From positions 15,318,789-15,382,788 of the forward strand of contig OZ037771.1 in the NCBI GenBank assembly GCA_964035545.1: DNA of 64,000 nt. Reading direction: 5' to 3'. The position numbers and the translations under genes were made by a program. The stretch comes from Bugula neritina. Lineage: Eukaryota; Bryozoa; Gymnolaemata; Cheilostomatida; Bugulidae. Within the stretch, counting starts at the first letter, position 1. Every line of letters starts with the position of its first letter. Under the pieces are notes generated by a model. That model did no database searches and was not told where the DNA came from. It was given only the letters and a program-made list of their open reading frames with translations. Of this stretch, positions 1-14,400 are shown piece by piece.

Positions 1-240
1 AATGTAATAATCAATATTAAATAATAATTAACAATGTTATGTAATAATGAATAATTTGCTATTTTATAATATAATAATGTATAATGTAATGTATCAACTA
101 ATTGTGTTTAATGCAATATATATTATTTTTGATTGATTGTGAATTTGCAAAGTTTCTTCAATATTGTTATTTCTTGGGTGTATAATTGTAGTGAAATATT
201 AGCAACTGTAAATGTTAAAATATCGTGCTTACCATGTTAC

Positions 241-385
241 ACGATTTGTATATCATATGATTTGTATGACATATGATACGTATATCATAGGATTCGTATA
301 TCATATGATCCGTATGCCATATGATTCGTATGACATATGATACGTATATCATATGATTCGTATGCCATATGATTCGTATGCCATT
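241..385. repeat. Imperfect palindromic repeat around catatgatncgtat in a PAN-gene intron
   Basis: Short units of the kind catatgattcgtatg and catatgatacgtat alternate about eight times in the intron before exon 1. The units are partly self-complementary. Bases 1-240 are AT-rich, with no exon seen. Confidence 0.6.
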
Positions 386-475
386 GTATGCTAGCACTTG
401 CAGATCATGTATTTTTATTATTTATATGATATTACCTCTCTGTTCCGTTACAGCATGTGGTATGTTTTATTTCAG

Positions 476-2456
476 TTACAAAGTAGTATCTGAAGGTGCT
501 GACCATTGCATCATCCCTAACGATGCTGCCGGAACCATGAAATTCACTGATCTCAGTGTTGCAGCCTCTGCTGATTTTGTGGCATACTTTGTCTTCACTC
601 CTCACCTGGATGACAGCAGCGCAGTTGGTGAGTCATAGCAGCAAGCTGACTGTGAGTTGAGAATGTACTGTGTTGTAGTCTGAGTTAGAGAGAGTGTACT
701 GTGTTATAGTCTGAGTTAGAGAGAGTGTACTGTGCTATAGTCTGAGTTAGAGAGAGTGTACTGTGTTATAGTCTGAGTTAGAGAGAGTGTACTGTGCTAT
801 AGTCTGAGTTAGAGAGAGTGTACTGTGTTATAGTCTGAGTTAGAGAGAGTGTACTGTGTTATAGTCTGAGTTAGAGAGAGTGTACTGTGTTATAGTCTGA
901 GTTAGAGAGAGTGTACTGTGTTATAGTCTGAGTTAGAGAGAGTGTACTGTGTTATAGTCTGAGTTAGAGAGAGTGTACTGTGTTATAGTCTGAGTTAGAG
1001 AGAGTGTACTGTGCTATAGTCTGAGTTAGAGAGAGTGTACTGTGTTATAGTCTGAGTTAGAGAGAGTGTACTGTGTTATAGTCTGAGTTAGAGAGAGTGT
1101 ACTGTGTTATAGTCTGAGTTAGAGAGAGTGTACTGTGTTATAGTCTGAGTTAGAGAGAGTGTACTTGTACGTGTTATAGTCTGAGTTAGAGAGAGTGTAC
1201 TGTGTTACAGTCTGAGTTAGAGAATTAAAGGCTTTGTCTACTTTTGCAGATTTCAGCGTCAGTCTGCCTGCTGACTACATGATCAGCTCCTCAGTCATAT
1301 TCTATCTTGGCGGCAGCGTATCAGATGCTGCCAATGTACGACTCAACGGAGTGTCCAGCTCTCTCCACTGTTACAAGGCCTGTCTGATTGTCAATGATGA
1401 AAGGTGTATGGTCTACAGGTAAGTTTATGTATCTTCTTCTCACTCTAGCTAGAAACATCTCAACTCTCGGGTTAACATGAAGCAGGTTTTCATCTCTTCT
1501 GTCTTAATCATCAGTCAGGTTGATCAGTTCTTCTTAGTTGCTTGACTACATCTTTTTTGGGTTGATAATCTATGAAATGTCTGGTAGAGTATTGTGCAGG
1601 CTCGGGCTTGAGACTTCCTACTTTCTTGTAATGATCATAGCAACAAAACTTAACTAAGTCTGTTTGTAATAAGAATCTGAGCTGATATCAATACTCCAGG
1701 TGTACATGTATGACTAGACATTAGTATAACAAACTTTACATATACAATTTCATTGCTTAGCTATGACGCTGTCAACACTCTCTGCCACATTCCTAAAGAC
1801 AGCGGAGCCTTGACTATTGATGAGCTCAAATACGATGTCGATGGCAATTATACTTCCAACCTCTTCTTCTACAGTCATAATGGTAAGTCCTGTACTTCAT
1901 TTCATTCTCTCTATCCATCTTTCTGTAATCATTCCGAGTAACATTGTTAACTTCCTGTTGTGCTGCTCCAGACTATGCATCAGAAACTCTGGAGGCAGAC
2001 GAGTTCACCACCGACATCGGCTACGTCTACCACCAGAGCTCTGTCAGCACGGACGTATCTGGAGACCATGTGTTTGACTCGTCCACTAATTTCGTCTTTG
2101 GTGGTATATACAACATGATTGACTGCTACAAAGCGTGTCTCGACTACCACAGCGGGCGCTGTTTGACCTTCGGGTATGTCACCTAAACTCTAGTGTATGT
2201 CTTATTACAGTTACTAGTATATATATTATTACAGTTACTAGTATATATATTATTACAGTTACTAGTATATATATTATTACAGTTACTAGTATATATATTT
2301 TCTATTACAGTTACAAATTCACGGATGAGAGACTTGGCCAGTGTGTCGTTCCCAATGACAACACTGTTGTATTGTCAACTCTGACCCGGACATCATCACC
2401 TGATTTTACTGCATATCTGGTGTTCAGACCTAATGTAACGGATGATGTCAACCCTG
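476..2456 (+). CDS. PAN-like gene, exons 1-5 (half module plus two modules)
   Basis: Exons are 476-627, 1250-1418, 1761-1882, 1972-2173 and 2311-2456. Exon 1 is the second half of a module whose first half lies outside the window; its Cys is in HCIIPND. Exons 2-3 give SLHCYKACL...RCMVYS then CHIPKD. Exons 4-5 give DCYKACLDYHSGRC then QCVVPND. Exon 4 is longer (202 bases) than the usual 178 because of extra residues before the FxFGG strand. All junctions keep the same phase: AG|Y between the halves of a module and G|N between modules. These modules are clearly more diverged than the cassettes that follow. Confidence 0.8.
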
Positions 2457-5400
2457 GTAAGTTATGCTTTGGTAGTGGGACTTGTGTGACACTTGAGCTG
2501 TAATGTTGTGTGACATTTGAGTTGCGACATTATGTGACACAGCCTTCTACTGTTATGATACAGCATATGATGACAGTCACCCACTCAGCTACATGGACAG
2601 TGCTGACATCAAGTTCTACATTGGTGACAGCGTCTCAAATGTGAACAACTACCTGTTCACAGGAGTTGGGAGCTCTGAACACTGTTATAGATTGTGTCTG
2701 ATGATCAATAACAGAAGGTGTATGATCTACAGGTGTGTTCTTTGTTATCTAACCTAGTCATCAACTTTCCTACTCTAAATGTCACATAATTCCCTCAATA
2801 AACAGTATAATTAATAAATGCTCTTTTCACTGTATCTGAGTTAAAAGCTTCTGGGTCAAAGTTGCTAAATCTATTTTTCTACTGGAAATTAAATAGATAT
2901 TTTATTGTAGTTATTCATCACCAAACTGCTACATTCCTCTTGATGATGGAGACATGGCTATGAATGAGCTAACAGCTGTAAGAGATGATGGCTATCACAC
3001 TGATGTCTTCTACTACAGTTCTAGTGGTGGGTTTTACTTACTATCTCTCTATCTGTAATATAATGAGATCTCTGTTGCTTGTGCTAATCCAGTTTGTTTG
3101 TTTGTTTGTTTGTATTTTCATCAAAATAGTAGTTTATGTCATAAGTTGAAAAATAGAAAACAATCAGTGATGAGGGTCCATGTGCACAATAGCTTGTACG
3201 GTGTGTTTACTACTGACTTGTGTTTTCTCTAGACTACACTAATGAGACTCTAGTGGTTGATGAGTACACAGCTTCAGTTAACGAGATCTTCCATCTGGGA
3301 ACTACTTCACACGGCTCAACCGAGAATCTAGTAATTTCAGGGTTGGGTGATAGAGATGACTGTTATGTAGCTTGTCTAGAGATGAATGGTGGACACTGTC
3401 TTACGTTCAGGTTTGTTTGTACAACCTCTGTATTGAATTCTTGTCAGTGTCATGTTTTCAAATTTCCAAATTATTGAAATACTGTCTGACTGGTTTTAGC
3501 AGAAAGTTTGAATTGTTTACAGTTACAAAGTTGTGGTTGACGGCCCAGATGACTGCGTCATTCCAATAGATACTGTTAAAGATAAAACATTGGAAGACTT
3601 TACTCAAGCATCATCAACTGGTTACATCGCCTACTTCTTTTTCACACCTAATATTGTTGACAACTCTGCCACAGGTAGGTCTTTCTGTGTGTTTCTTTGT
3701 TTATATGTCTCTGTCTGTATGTCTATATATGTCTTCCCCTGTGTGTCTGAGTGTCTGTATGTGTCTGTCTGTATGTCTATATATGTCTTCCCCTGTGTGT
3801 CTGAGTGTCTGGATGTGTCTGTCCGTATGTCTATATGTGTCTTCCCCTGTGTGTCTGAGTGTCTGTCTGTATGTCTATATGTGTCTTCCCCTGTGTGTCT
3901 GAGTGTCTGTATGTGTCTGTCTGTATGTCTATATATGTCTTCCCCTGTGTGTCTGAGTGTCTGTATGTGTCTGTCTGTATGTCTATATGTGTCTTCCCCT
4001 GTGTGTCTGAGTGTCTGTCTGTATGTCTATATGTGTCTTCTCCTGTGTGTCTGAGTGTCTGTATGTGTCTGTCTATATATGTCTTCCCCTGTGTGTCTGT
4101 GTGAATGTCTTTCTGTGTCTGTATGTGTCTGTCTGTATTTAGTCATGTTTATCTGTTTGAGTGCTTGTCACAAATTCTTTTAAACATGAGATGTAAGCTA
4201 TCTACTCAATCTATTCATACAGTATACACTGACAGTCGCCCAACCAGCTACATGGACATCGCTGACATCAAGTTCTACTTTGGCGACAGCGTTTCACCTG
4301 CGAACAACCGTCTGTTCACAGGGGTTGGGAGCTCTGAATACTGTTATAGATTGTGTCTGATGATCAATAACAGAAGGTGTATGATCTACAGGTGGGTTTG
4401 TAAAACATTATATTTACTTCAATCATTTTGAATACAAAATCAGGTACATATCTATTTGTCATTTACAATCCAGGTTTTGAATATAAAACCTAATAGTACT
4501 TTCTTATAAGCTTTGTATATCGGTTATAGTTATTCGTCACCAAACTGCTACATTCCTCTTGATGATGGAGACATGGCTATGAATGAGCTAACAGCTGTAA
4601 AAGATGATGGCTATCAAACTGATATCTTCTACTACAGTTCTAGTGGTGGGTTTTACTTACTATCTCTCTATCTGTAGTATAATGAGATCTCTGTTGCTTG
4701 TGGTAATCCAGCACTTCTAGTCTTGTACGGTGTGTTTACTACTGACTTGTGTTTTCTTTAGACTACGCTAATGAGATTCTAGTGGCTGATGAGTACACAA
4801 CTTCAGTTAACGAGATCTTCCATCTGGGAACTAGTTCACACGGCTCAACCGAGAATCTAGTACTTTCAGGGTTGGGTGATAAAGATGACTGTTATGTAGC
4901 TTGTCTGGAGATGAATGGTGGACACTGTCTTACATTCAGGTTTGTTTGTACAACCTCTGTATTGAATTCTTGTCAGTGTCATGTTTTAAATTTTCCAAAT
5001 TATTGAAATACCGTCATCTGACTGGTTTTAGCAGAAAGTTTGAATTTCTTACAGTTACAAAGTTGTGGCTGACGGCCCAGATGACTGCGTCATTCCAATA
5101 GATGTTGCTAAGACTAAAACATTGGAAGACTTTCTCCGAACACCATCAACTGGTTACATTGCCTACTTCTTTTTCACACCGAATATTGTTGACAACTCTG
5201 CCACAGGTATGTCTTTCTGTATGTTTCTTTGTCTGTCTCTCTGTGTGTCTATCTTTCAGTCAACTGTATACCTTCATGCTTGTGTGTCGTTTTATGTGTC
5301 TTTTGTGTCCTTGTCTCTCTGCCTGTACGTTCTTGTATCTGTCTCTCTATGTGTATATATGCCTTTGTGTCTCTTTTTGCCTGTGTGTTTTACTGTATGT

Positions 5401-8400
5401 ATGTCTAAAGTTATGTTTATACCTCTCCTCAACAAAGTGCCGAGTTTCAGTTAATAACACTCGTACAAGTACCCCTTTATAGTCTTACTGAAACTTCGTG
5501 AAACCATATTAATGGGGGAGCTTACTTTCTAAAACGAATCGCTATTTCATGCCCTTTGAAAACGTCGTGAAGTAGTAAAGTTGGCAGCACAAAAGCGATA
5601 TTTGAGAAGGCGTAGGCAATATAATTATTAACATAAAAGTATGTCATCTAATCGCCAGTCATAATCACATACTGATGTTTGCAAGAATTTATGACTCTTT
5701 TTGGGTATTATTCTGAACTTGGCCGATTAAGTTATCACAGTACAGAAATTTCACCAAGTGGCTTTTACAATGCAATGCAACTCGGTGAAATTTCAACTCA
5801 GCCAAATTGAATTCCTGAATGAAAGTCATGAAGGTATAAATGCAACTTTAGTCTCTGTGTCAGTATGTATATTTGTATGTATGTGTGTGCACGCGCGTGT
5901 GTACGTTTGTATGTACGTATGTGCGTATGTATGTTTGTGTGTATGTATGTACGTATGTGCATATGTATGTATGTACTTATGTGCGTATGTATGTTTGTAT
6001 GTATGTCTGTGTATATGTCTTCCCATGTGTGTCTGAGTGTCTGTATTTGTCTATCTGTATTTATACATGTTTATCTGTTTAAGTGCTTGTCACAGATTCT
6101 TTTAAACATGAGATGTAATCTATATCTTCAATCTATTTATACAGTATACACTGACAGCCACCCAATCAGCTACATGGACAGTGCTGACATCAAGTTCTAC
6201 ATTGGTGACAGCGTTTCACCCGCGAACAACTACCTGTTCACAGGGGTTGGGAGCTCTGAATACTGTTATAGGTTGTGTCTGATGATCAATAACAAAAGGT
6301 GTATGATCTACAGGTGGGTTTGTAAAACATCATTAATATTTATTTTGGCCATTATGCCAAAAGATTTCAAATTTACAGTTTTTTTGAAATTTTAAGTTTA
6401 AATATTAAACTGCAATAGTGCTTCCCTGGACACCCAGTTGAGCATTTTATTTTCTTACGAAACATTAAGGCTAAAACTCGAAATTGGTTCAAAATCATAG
6501 GACTCTAACATTTTTGTGTTGGTTATGTTTGTTAATGTTAATTTCATAAAGAAAAAAGCTCCAGATATAAGATTTTGTACATAAGTGGAACGCAGTACCA
6601 TTTCTATATAACCCAACAAAAATCTAGTTGTGGGCAAACTATGCTCCAAAGATTGCTTATGTTATGGTTAATTAGCTTTGCAGCAACTATTAACTTTATA
6701 AAACAAGGTGAAATTAAAGTATTAGACTTTAGAGTGTTCTAAATAAACTGTGATCCATATGTTCCATTATAGTTATTCATCACCAAACTGCTACATTCCT
6801 CTTGATGATGGAGACATGGCTATTACTGAACTGACAGCTGTAAGAGATGATGGCTATCAAACTGATGTCTTCTACTACAGTTCTAGTGGTGGGTTTTACT
6901 TACTATCACTCTACCTGTAGTATAATGAGGTCTTTATTGCTTGTGGTAATCTAGCACTTCTAGTGTGGTATGGTGTGTTTACTACTGACTTGTGTTTTCT
7001 CTAGACTACATTGATGAGACTGTAGTGGCTGATGAGTACACAACTTCAGTTAACGAGATCTTCCATCTGGGAACTAGTTCACACGGCTCAACCGAGAATC
7101 TAGTACTTTCAGGGTTGGGTGATAAAGATGACTGTTATGTAGCTTGTCTGGAGATGAATGGTGGACACTGTCTTACATTCAGGTTTGTTTGTACAATCTC
7201 TGTATTGAATTCTTGTCAGTGTCATGTTTTAAATTTTCCAAATTATTGAAATACTGTCTGACTGGTTTTAGCAGAAAGTTTGAATTTCTTACAGTTACAA
7301 AGTTGTGGCTGATGGCCCAGATGACTGCGTCATTCCAATAGATGTTGCTAAGACTAAAACATTGGAAGACTTTACTCAAACATCATCAACTGGTTACATC
7401 GCCTACTTCTTTTTCACACCTAATATTGTTGACAACTCTGCCACAGGTATGTCTTTCTGTGTGTTTCTTTGTCTCTCTGTATCTGTCTGTGTGTCTTTCT
7501 GTGTGTTTCTTTGTCTATATGACTCTGTATGTATGTCTATATATGTCTTCCCGTGTCTGTGTGTGTCTGTCTGTATTTATTCATATTTATCTATTTAAGT
7601 GCTTGTCACAGACTCTCGTAAACATGAGATGTAAGACATTTAGTAAATTTGTTCATACAGTATACACTGACAGTCCCCCACTCAGCTACATGGACAGTGC
7701 TGACATCAAGTTCCACATTGGCGATAGCGTTTTACATGTAAACAACCGCCTGTTCACAGGAGTTGGGAGTTTTGAACACTGTTATAGATTGTGTCTGATG
7801 ATCAATAACAGAAGGTGTATGATTTACAGGTGGGTTTGTAAAACATTATATTTACTTCAATCATTTTGAATACATAATCAGGTACATATCTATTTGTCAT
7901 TTACAATCCAGGTTTTGAATATAAAACCTAATAGTACTTCCTTATAAGCTTTGTATATCGGTTATAGTTATTCATCACCAAACTGCTACATCCCTCTTGA
8001 TGATGGAGACATGGCTATTACTGAATTGACAGCTGTAAGAGATGATGGCTATCAAACTGATGTCTTCTACTACAGTTCTAGTGGTGGGTTTTACTTACTA
8101 TCACTCTATCTGTAGTATAATGAGATCTCTGTTGCTTAAGGTAATCTAGCACTTCTAGTGTGGTACGGTGTGTTTACTACTGACTTGTGTTTTCTCTAGA
8201 CTACATTAATGAGACTCTAGTGGCTGATGAGTACACAACTTCAGTTAACGAGATCTTCCATCTGGGAACTAGTTCACACGGCTCAACCGAGAATCTAGTA
8301 CTTTCAGGGTTGGGTGATAAAGATGACTGTTATGTAGCTTGTCTGGAGATGAATGGTGGACACTGTCTTACATTCAGGTTTGTTTGTACAATCTCTGTAT

Positions 8401-11400
8401 TGAATTCTTGTCAGTGTCATGTTTTCAGACTCTAAAATATAGAACTATCATCTGACTGGTTTTAGCAGAAAGTTTGAATTTCTTACAGTTACAAAGTTGT
8501 GGCTGACGGCCCAGATGACTGCGTCATTCCAATAGATATTGCTAAAGATAAAACATTGGAAGACTTTACTCAAACATCATCAACTGGTTACATCGCCTAC
8601 TTCTTTTTCACACCTAATATTGTTGACAACTCTGCCACAGGTATGTCTTTCTGTGTGTTTCTTTGTCTGTCTCTGTATGTATGTCTATATATGTCTTCCC
8701 GTGTGTGTGTGTCTGAGTGTCTGTTTGTGTATCTGTATGTTTGTATAGATGTATTTCTGCCTGTGTGTCTCTTTATATGTCGGTGTGTGTGTGTATGTTT
8801 ATCTGTCACAGATGCTTTTGCTGTCACAGACTCTTTTAAACATGAGATGTAAGACATTTAGTCAATCTATTCATACAGTATACACTGACAGTCACCCAAT
8901 CAGCTATATGGACAGTGCTGACATCAAGTTCTACATTGGTGACAGCGTCTCAAATGTGAACAACTACCTGTTCACAGGAGTTGGGAGCTCTGAACACTGT
9001 TATAGATTGTGTCTGATGATCAATAACAGAAGGTGTATGATCTACAGGTGTGTTTGTAAAACATTATATTTACTTCAATCATTTTGAATACAAAATCAGG
9101 TACATATCTATTTGTCATTTACAATCCAGGTTTTGAATATAAAACCTAATAGTACTTCCTTATAAGCTTTGTATATCGGTTATAGTTATTCATCACCAAA
9201 CTGCTACATCCCTCTTGATGATGGAGACATGGCTATTACTGAATTGACAGCTGTAGGAGATGTTGGCTATCAAACTGATGTCTTCTACTACAGTTCTAGT
9301 GGTGGGTTTTACTTACTATCACTCTATCTGTAGTATAATGAGGTCTTTATTGCTTGTGGTAATCTAGCACTTCTAGTGTGGTATGGTGTGTTTACTACTG
9401 ACTTGTGTTTTCTCTAGACTACATTGATGAGACTCTAGTGGCTGATGAGTACACAACTTCAGTTAACGAGATCTTCCATCTGGGAACTAGTTCACACGGC
9501 TCAACCGAGAATCTAGTACTTTCAGGGTTGGGTGATAAAGATGACTGTTATGTAGCTTGTCTGGAGATGAATGGTGGACACTGTCTTACATTCAGGTTTG
9601 TTTGTACAACCTCTGTATTGAATTCTTGTCAGTGTCATGTTTTAAATTTTCCAAATTATTGAAATACTGTCTGACTGGTTTTAGCAGAAAGTTTGAATTT
9701 CTTACAGTTACAAAGTTGTGGCTGACGGCCCAGATGACTGCGTCATTCCAATAGATATTGCTAAAGATAAAACGTTGGAAGACTTTACTCAAACATCATC
9801 AACTGGTTACATCGCCTACTTCTTTTTCACACCGAATATTGTTGACAATTCTGCCACAGGTATGTCTTTCTGTGTGTTTCTTTGTCTCTCTATCTGTCTG
9901 TATGTCTATATATGTCTTCCCGTGTGTGTCTGAGTGTCTGTATGTGTCTGTCTGTATTTATACATGTTTATCTGTTTAAGTGCTTGTCACAGGCTCTCTT
10001 AAACATGAGATGCAATCTATATCTTCAATCTATTCATACAGTATACACTGACAGTCACCCAATCAGCTACATGGACATCGCTGACATCAAGTTCCACTTT
10101 GGCGACAGCGTTTCACATGTCAACAACCGCCTGTTCACAGGAGTTGGAAGTTCTGAACACTGTTATAGATTGTGTCTGATGATAAATAACAGAAGGTGTA
10201 TGATCTACAGGTGTGTTTGTAAAACATTACTATATTTGTTTTAGCCAGTACACAAAAAACTTGTCAAATATATAATTTTTGGAGATTTATAGTTTGAATA
10301 TTAAGCTCCAGTAGTGCTTCCCTGGAATATGGTGGGCACCTAGTTGGGCATTTTACTTTCTTATGGAATATTAGGACTAAAAATTGAATTTGGTTGCTCA
10401 TCATAAACCTATGACATTCTGTGTTAGTTGTGTTGGCTAATTTTAATTACATAAATAGAATTATGCGTCGGTGGAATGCGGTATCATTGCCGTATAATTC
10501 AAACAAAACCAGGTTGTAGACAAATTATGTTTCGAAAATTACTTATATTGCGGTCATTAGTTAATTGATTAATGAGCTTTTCAGCAACTGAACAACTGGC
10601 TACTTGCTTTACTAGTTCTGCACAGCTGTTTGACTCTGAAGTAAACCTAAAGAACATGAAAGTTCTTTTTCAACCAGCTCAAATTGAGTTCCATCACCAA
10701 CTGCATGCTTCTATTGACACCACAGAGCTAAATACATTTCAGTGCTTTAAATATCTCCAAAGCATAATCTCTTCTGGTGTGCAGATTGGAAGGAGATAGG
10801 TTGTAGATGTTCCGTTTCACACAGGGCATTCGGATAATTCTGGATTATTAGAAATGGGTTGGCGTAGAGTGATACCAAATTCCTATGTTTGTACTAAAAA
10901 TTTAAAAGAAAGTAGAGAAATTAAAAAAAGTAAAGACTCATTTAATTTTATGCGTTGCCACTTCGTTAATTTAAAAATAATATATAGTTGTAACTTCATT
11001 AGGCGAGGTGAAAGTGGAAGTGTTTAGACTTTAGAGTGTTCTAAATAAACTGTGATCCATATGTTCCAATATAGTTATTCATCACCAAACTGCTACATCC
11101 CTCTTGATGATGGAGACATGGCTATTACTGAACTGACAGCTGTAAAAGATGATGGCTATCAAACTGATGTCTTCTACTACAGTTCTAGTGGTGGGTTTTA
11201 CTTACTATCACTCTATCTGTAGTATAATGAGATCTTTGTTGCTTGTGGTGATCCAGTGCTTCTAGTCTTGTACGGTGTGTTTACTACTGACTTGTGTTTT
11301 CTCTAGACTACATTGATGAGACTGTAGTGGCTGATGAGTACACAACTTCAGTTAACGATATCTTCCATCTGGGAACTAGTTCACACGGCTCAACCGAGAA

Positions 11401-14400
11401 CCTAGTACTTTCAGGGTTGGGTGATAAAGATGACTGTTATGTAGCTTGTCTGGAGACGAATGGTGGACACTGTGTTACATTCAGGTTTGTTTGTACAACC
11501 TCTGTATTGAATTCTTGTCAGTGTCATGTTTTCAGACTCTAAAATATAGAACTTTTGTCTGACTGGTTTTAGCAGAAAGTTTGAATTTCTTACAGTTACA
11601 AAGTTGTGGCTGATGGCCCAGATGACTGCGTCATTCCGATAGATATTGCTAAAGATAAAACATTGGAAGACTTTACTCAAGTATCATCAACTGGTTACAT
11701 CGCCTACTTCATGTTCACACCTAATATTGTTGACAACTCTGCCACAGGTATATCTTTCTGTCTGACTCTTTGTCTGTGTATCTCTTTGTGTATTAATATT
11801 TCTATCTGTGTGTATATCTGTGTGAATGTCTCTGTTTATATGTGGATCATTTACTTAGTCTAGTACACACCCGAAATCTCCAGTTTTTAGCTGTTTTTCA
11901 CAATGTCGCTGCTAATGCATATAGGGTTTTTGTCTAAAACTAATAAAATATAAATAAACAAACCTAAATATTCAAGGTTCTTTTTAGTTTTGTCTAACTT
12001 CCCTATTCTTCCTAATTATTTAGGTAATTAAGATTTAAAGACCGTCACATAGAAAATTAAACGACATTAATAAAAACCTTGATTATTTTTCTTGTATTTT
12101 TTTAAATTTTTATTGGTTTAGAGAAAAAACCCATATACATTAGCAGCTAACTTGTGAAAAGTAGCTAATAACTGAAGATTTTGAGTGTGTACTAAAGTAA
12201 GTAAAATCAGCTATGTATATTTGTATATATGTGTTTCTGCCTGTGTGTCTCTTTGCATGCCAGCGTGTCTGTCTGAGTGTCTGTATGTCTGTATGTATAT
12301 CTGTTTGAGTGCTTGTCACAGACTCTCTTAAGCATGAGATATAAGATATCTACTCAATCTATTCATACAGTATACACTGACAGTCACCCAATCAGCTACA
12401 TGGACATCGCTGACATCAAGTTCTACTTTGGCAACAGCGTTTCACATGCGAACAACCGCCTGTTCACAGGAGTTGGGAGTTCTGAATACTGTTATAGATT
12501 GTGTCTGATGATCAATAACAGAAGGTGTATGATCTACAGGTGTGTTTATGAAACGTTATTATTATTATTTTAATCATCTTAAAAGCAAAATCAGGTACAT
12601 ATTTGTTTGTCAGTTGAACTGCAAGTGTTGAATATATAAAAACCTAATAGTACTTCCTAATATTTTTTTATATTCTTTGTAGTTATTTGTCACCAAACTG
12701 CTACATCCCTCTTGATGATGGAGACATGGCTATTACTGAACTGACAGCTGTAAGAGATGATGGCTATCAAACTGATGTCTTCTACTACAGTTCTAGTGGT
12801 GGGTTCTACTTACTATCACTCTATCTGTAGTATAATGAGGTCTTTATTGCTTGTGGTAATCTAGCACTTCTAGTGTGGTACGGTGTGTTTACTACTGACT
12901 TGTGTTTTCTCTAGACTACATTGATGAGACTGTAGTGGCTGATGAGTACACAACTTCAGTTAACGATATCTTCCATCTGGGAACTAGTTCACACGGCTCA
13001 ACCGAGAATCTAGTACTTTCAGGGTTGGGTGATAAAGATGACTGTTATGTAGCTTGTCTGGAGACGAATGGTGGACACTGTCTTACATTCAGGTTTGTTT
13101 GTACAACCTCTGTATTGAATTCTTGTCAGTGTCATGTTTTCAGACTCTAAAATATAGAACTATCATCTGAATGGTTTTTAGCAGAAAGTTTGAATTTCTT
13201 ACAGTTACAAAGTTGTGGCTGACGGCCCAGATGACTGCGTCATTCCAATAGATATTGCTAAAGATAAAACATTGGAAGACTTTACTCAAGCATCATCAAC
13301 TGGTTACATCGCCTACTTCTTTTTCACACCTAATATTGTTGATAACTCTGCCACAGGTATGTCTTTCTGTGTGTTTTCTTGTCTGTCTCTTTGTATCTGT
13401 TTGTGTGTTTTTCTGTATGTTTGTATTTGTGCTATCTCAGTGTCTGTTTGTGTGTCCATGTGTTTTCTGTAAAAATGTAAAAACAAATATCTGAATCTCT
13501 TGTAGACTTACCAACTCTATACCATGTTCTTGTAGACTTACCAACTCTATACCATGTTCTTGTAGGCTCACCAACTGTGTATACCATGTTCTTGTAGACT
13601 CACCAACTGTGTATACCATGTTCTTGTAGACTCACCAACTGTGTATACCATGTTCTTGTAGACTTACCAACTGTATACCATGTTCTTGTAGACTCCCCAA
13701 CTCTATACCATGTTCTTGTAGACTCCCCACTTCTATACCATGTTCTTGTAGACTCCCCACTTCTATACCATGTTCTTGTAGACTCCCCAGTTCTATACCA
13801 TGTTCTTGTAGACTTACCAACTGTATACCATGTTCTTGTAGACTCACCAACTGTATACCATGTTCTTGTAGACTCCCCAACTGTATACCATGTTCTTGTA
13901 GACTCACCAAGTGTATACCATGTTCTTGTAGACTCCCCAACTCTATACCATGTTCTTGTAGACTCCCCAACTGTATACCATGTTCTTGTAGACTCACCAA
14001 GTGTATACCATGTTCTTGTAGACTCCCCAACTCTATACCATGTTCTTGTAGACTCCCCAACTGTATACCATGTTCTTGTAGACTCCCCAACTCTATACCA
14101 TGTTCTTGTAGACTCCCCAACTCTATACCATGTTCTTGTAGACTCCCCAACTCTATACCATGTTCTTGTAGACTCACCAACTGTATACCATGTTCTTGTA
14201 GACTTACCAACTCTATACCATGTTCTTGTAGACTCCCCAACTGTATACCATGTTCTTGTAGACTCACCAAGTGTATACCATGTTCTTGTAGACTCCCCAA
14301 CTCTATACCATGTTTTTGTAGACTCACCAACTGTATACCATGTTCTTGTAGGCTCCCCAACTCTATACCATGTTCTTGTAGACTTACCAAGTGTATACCA

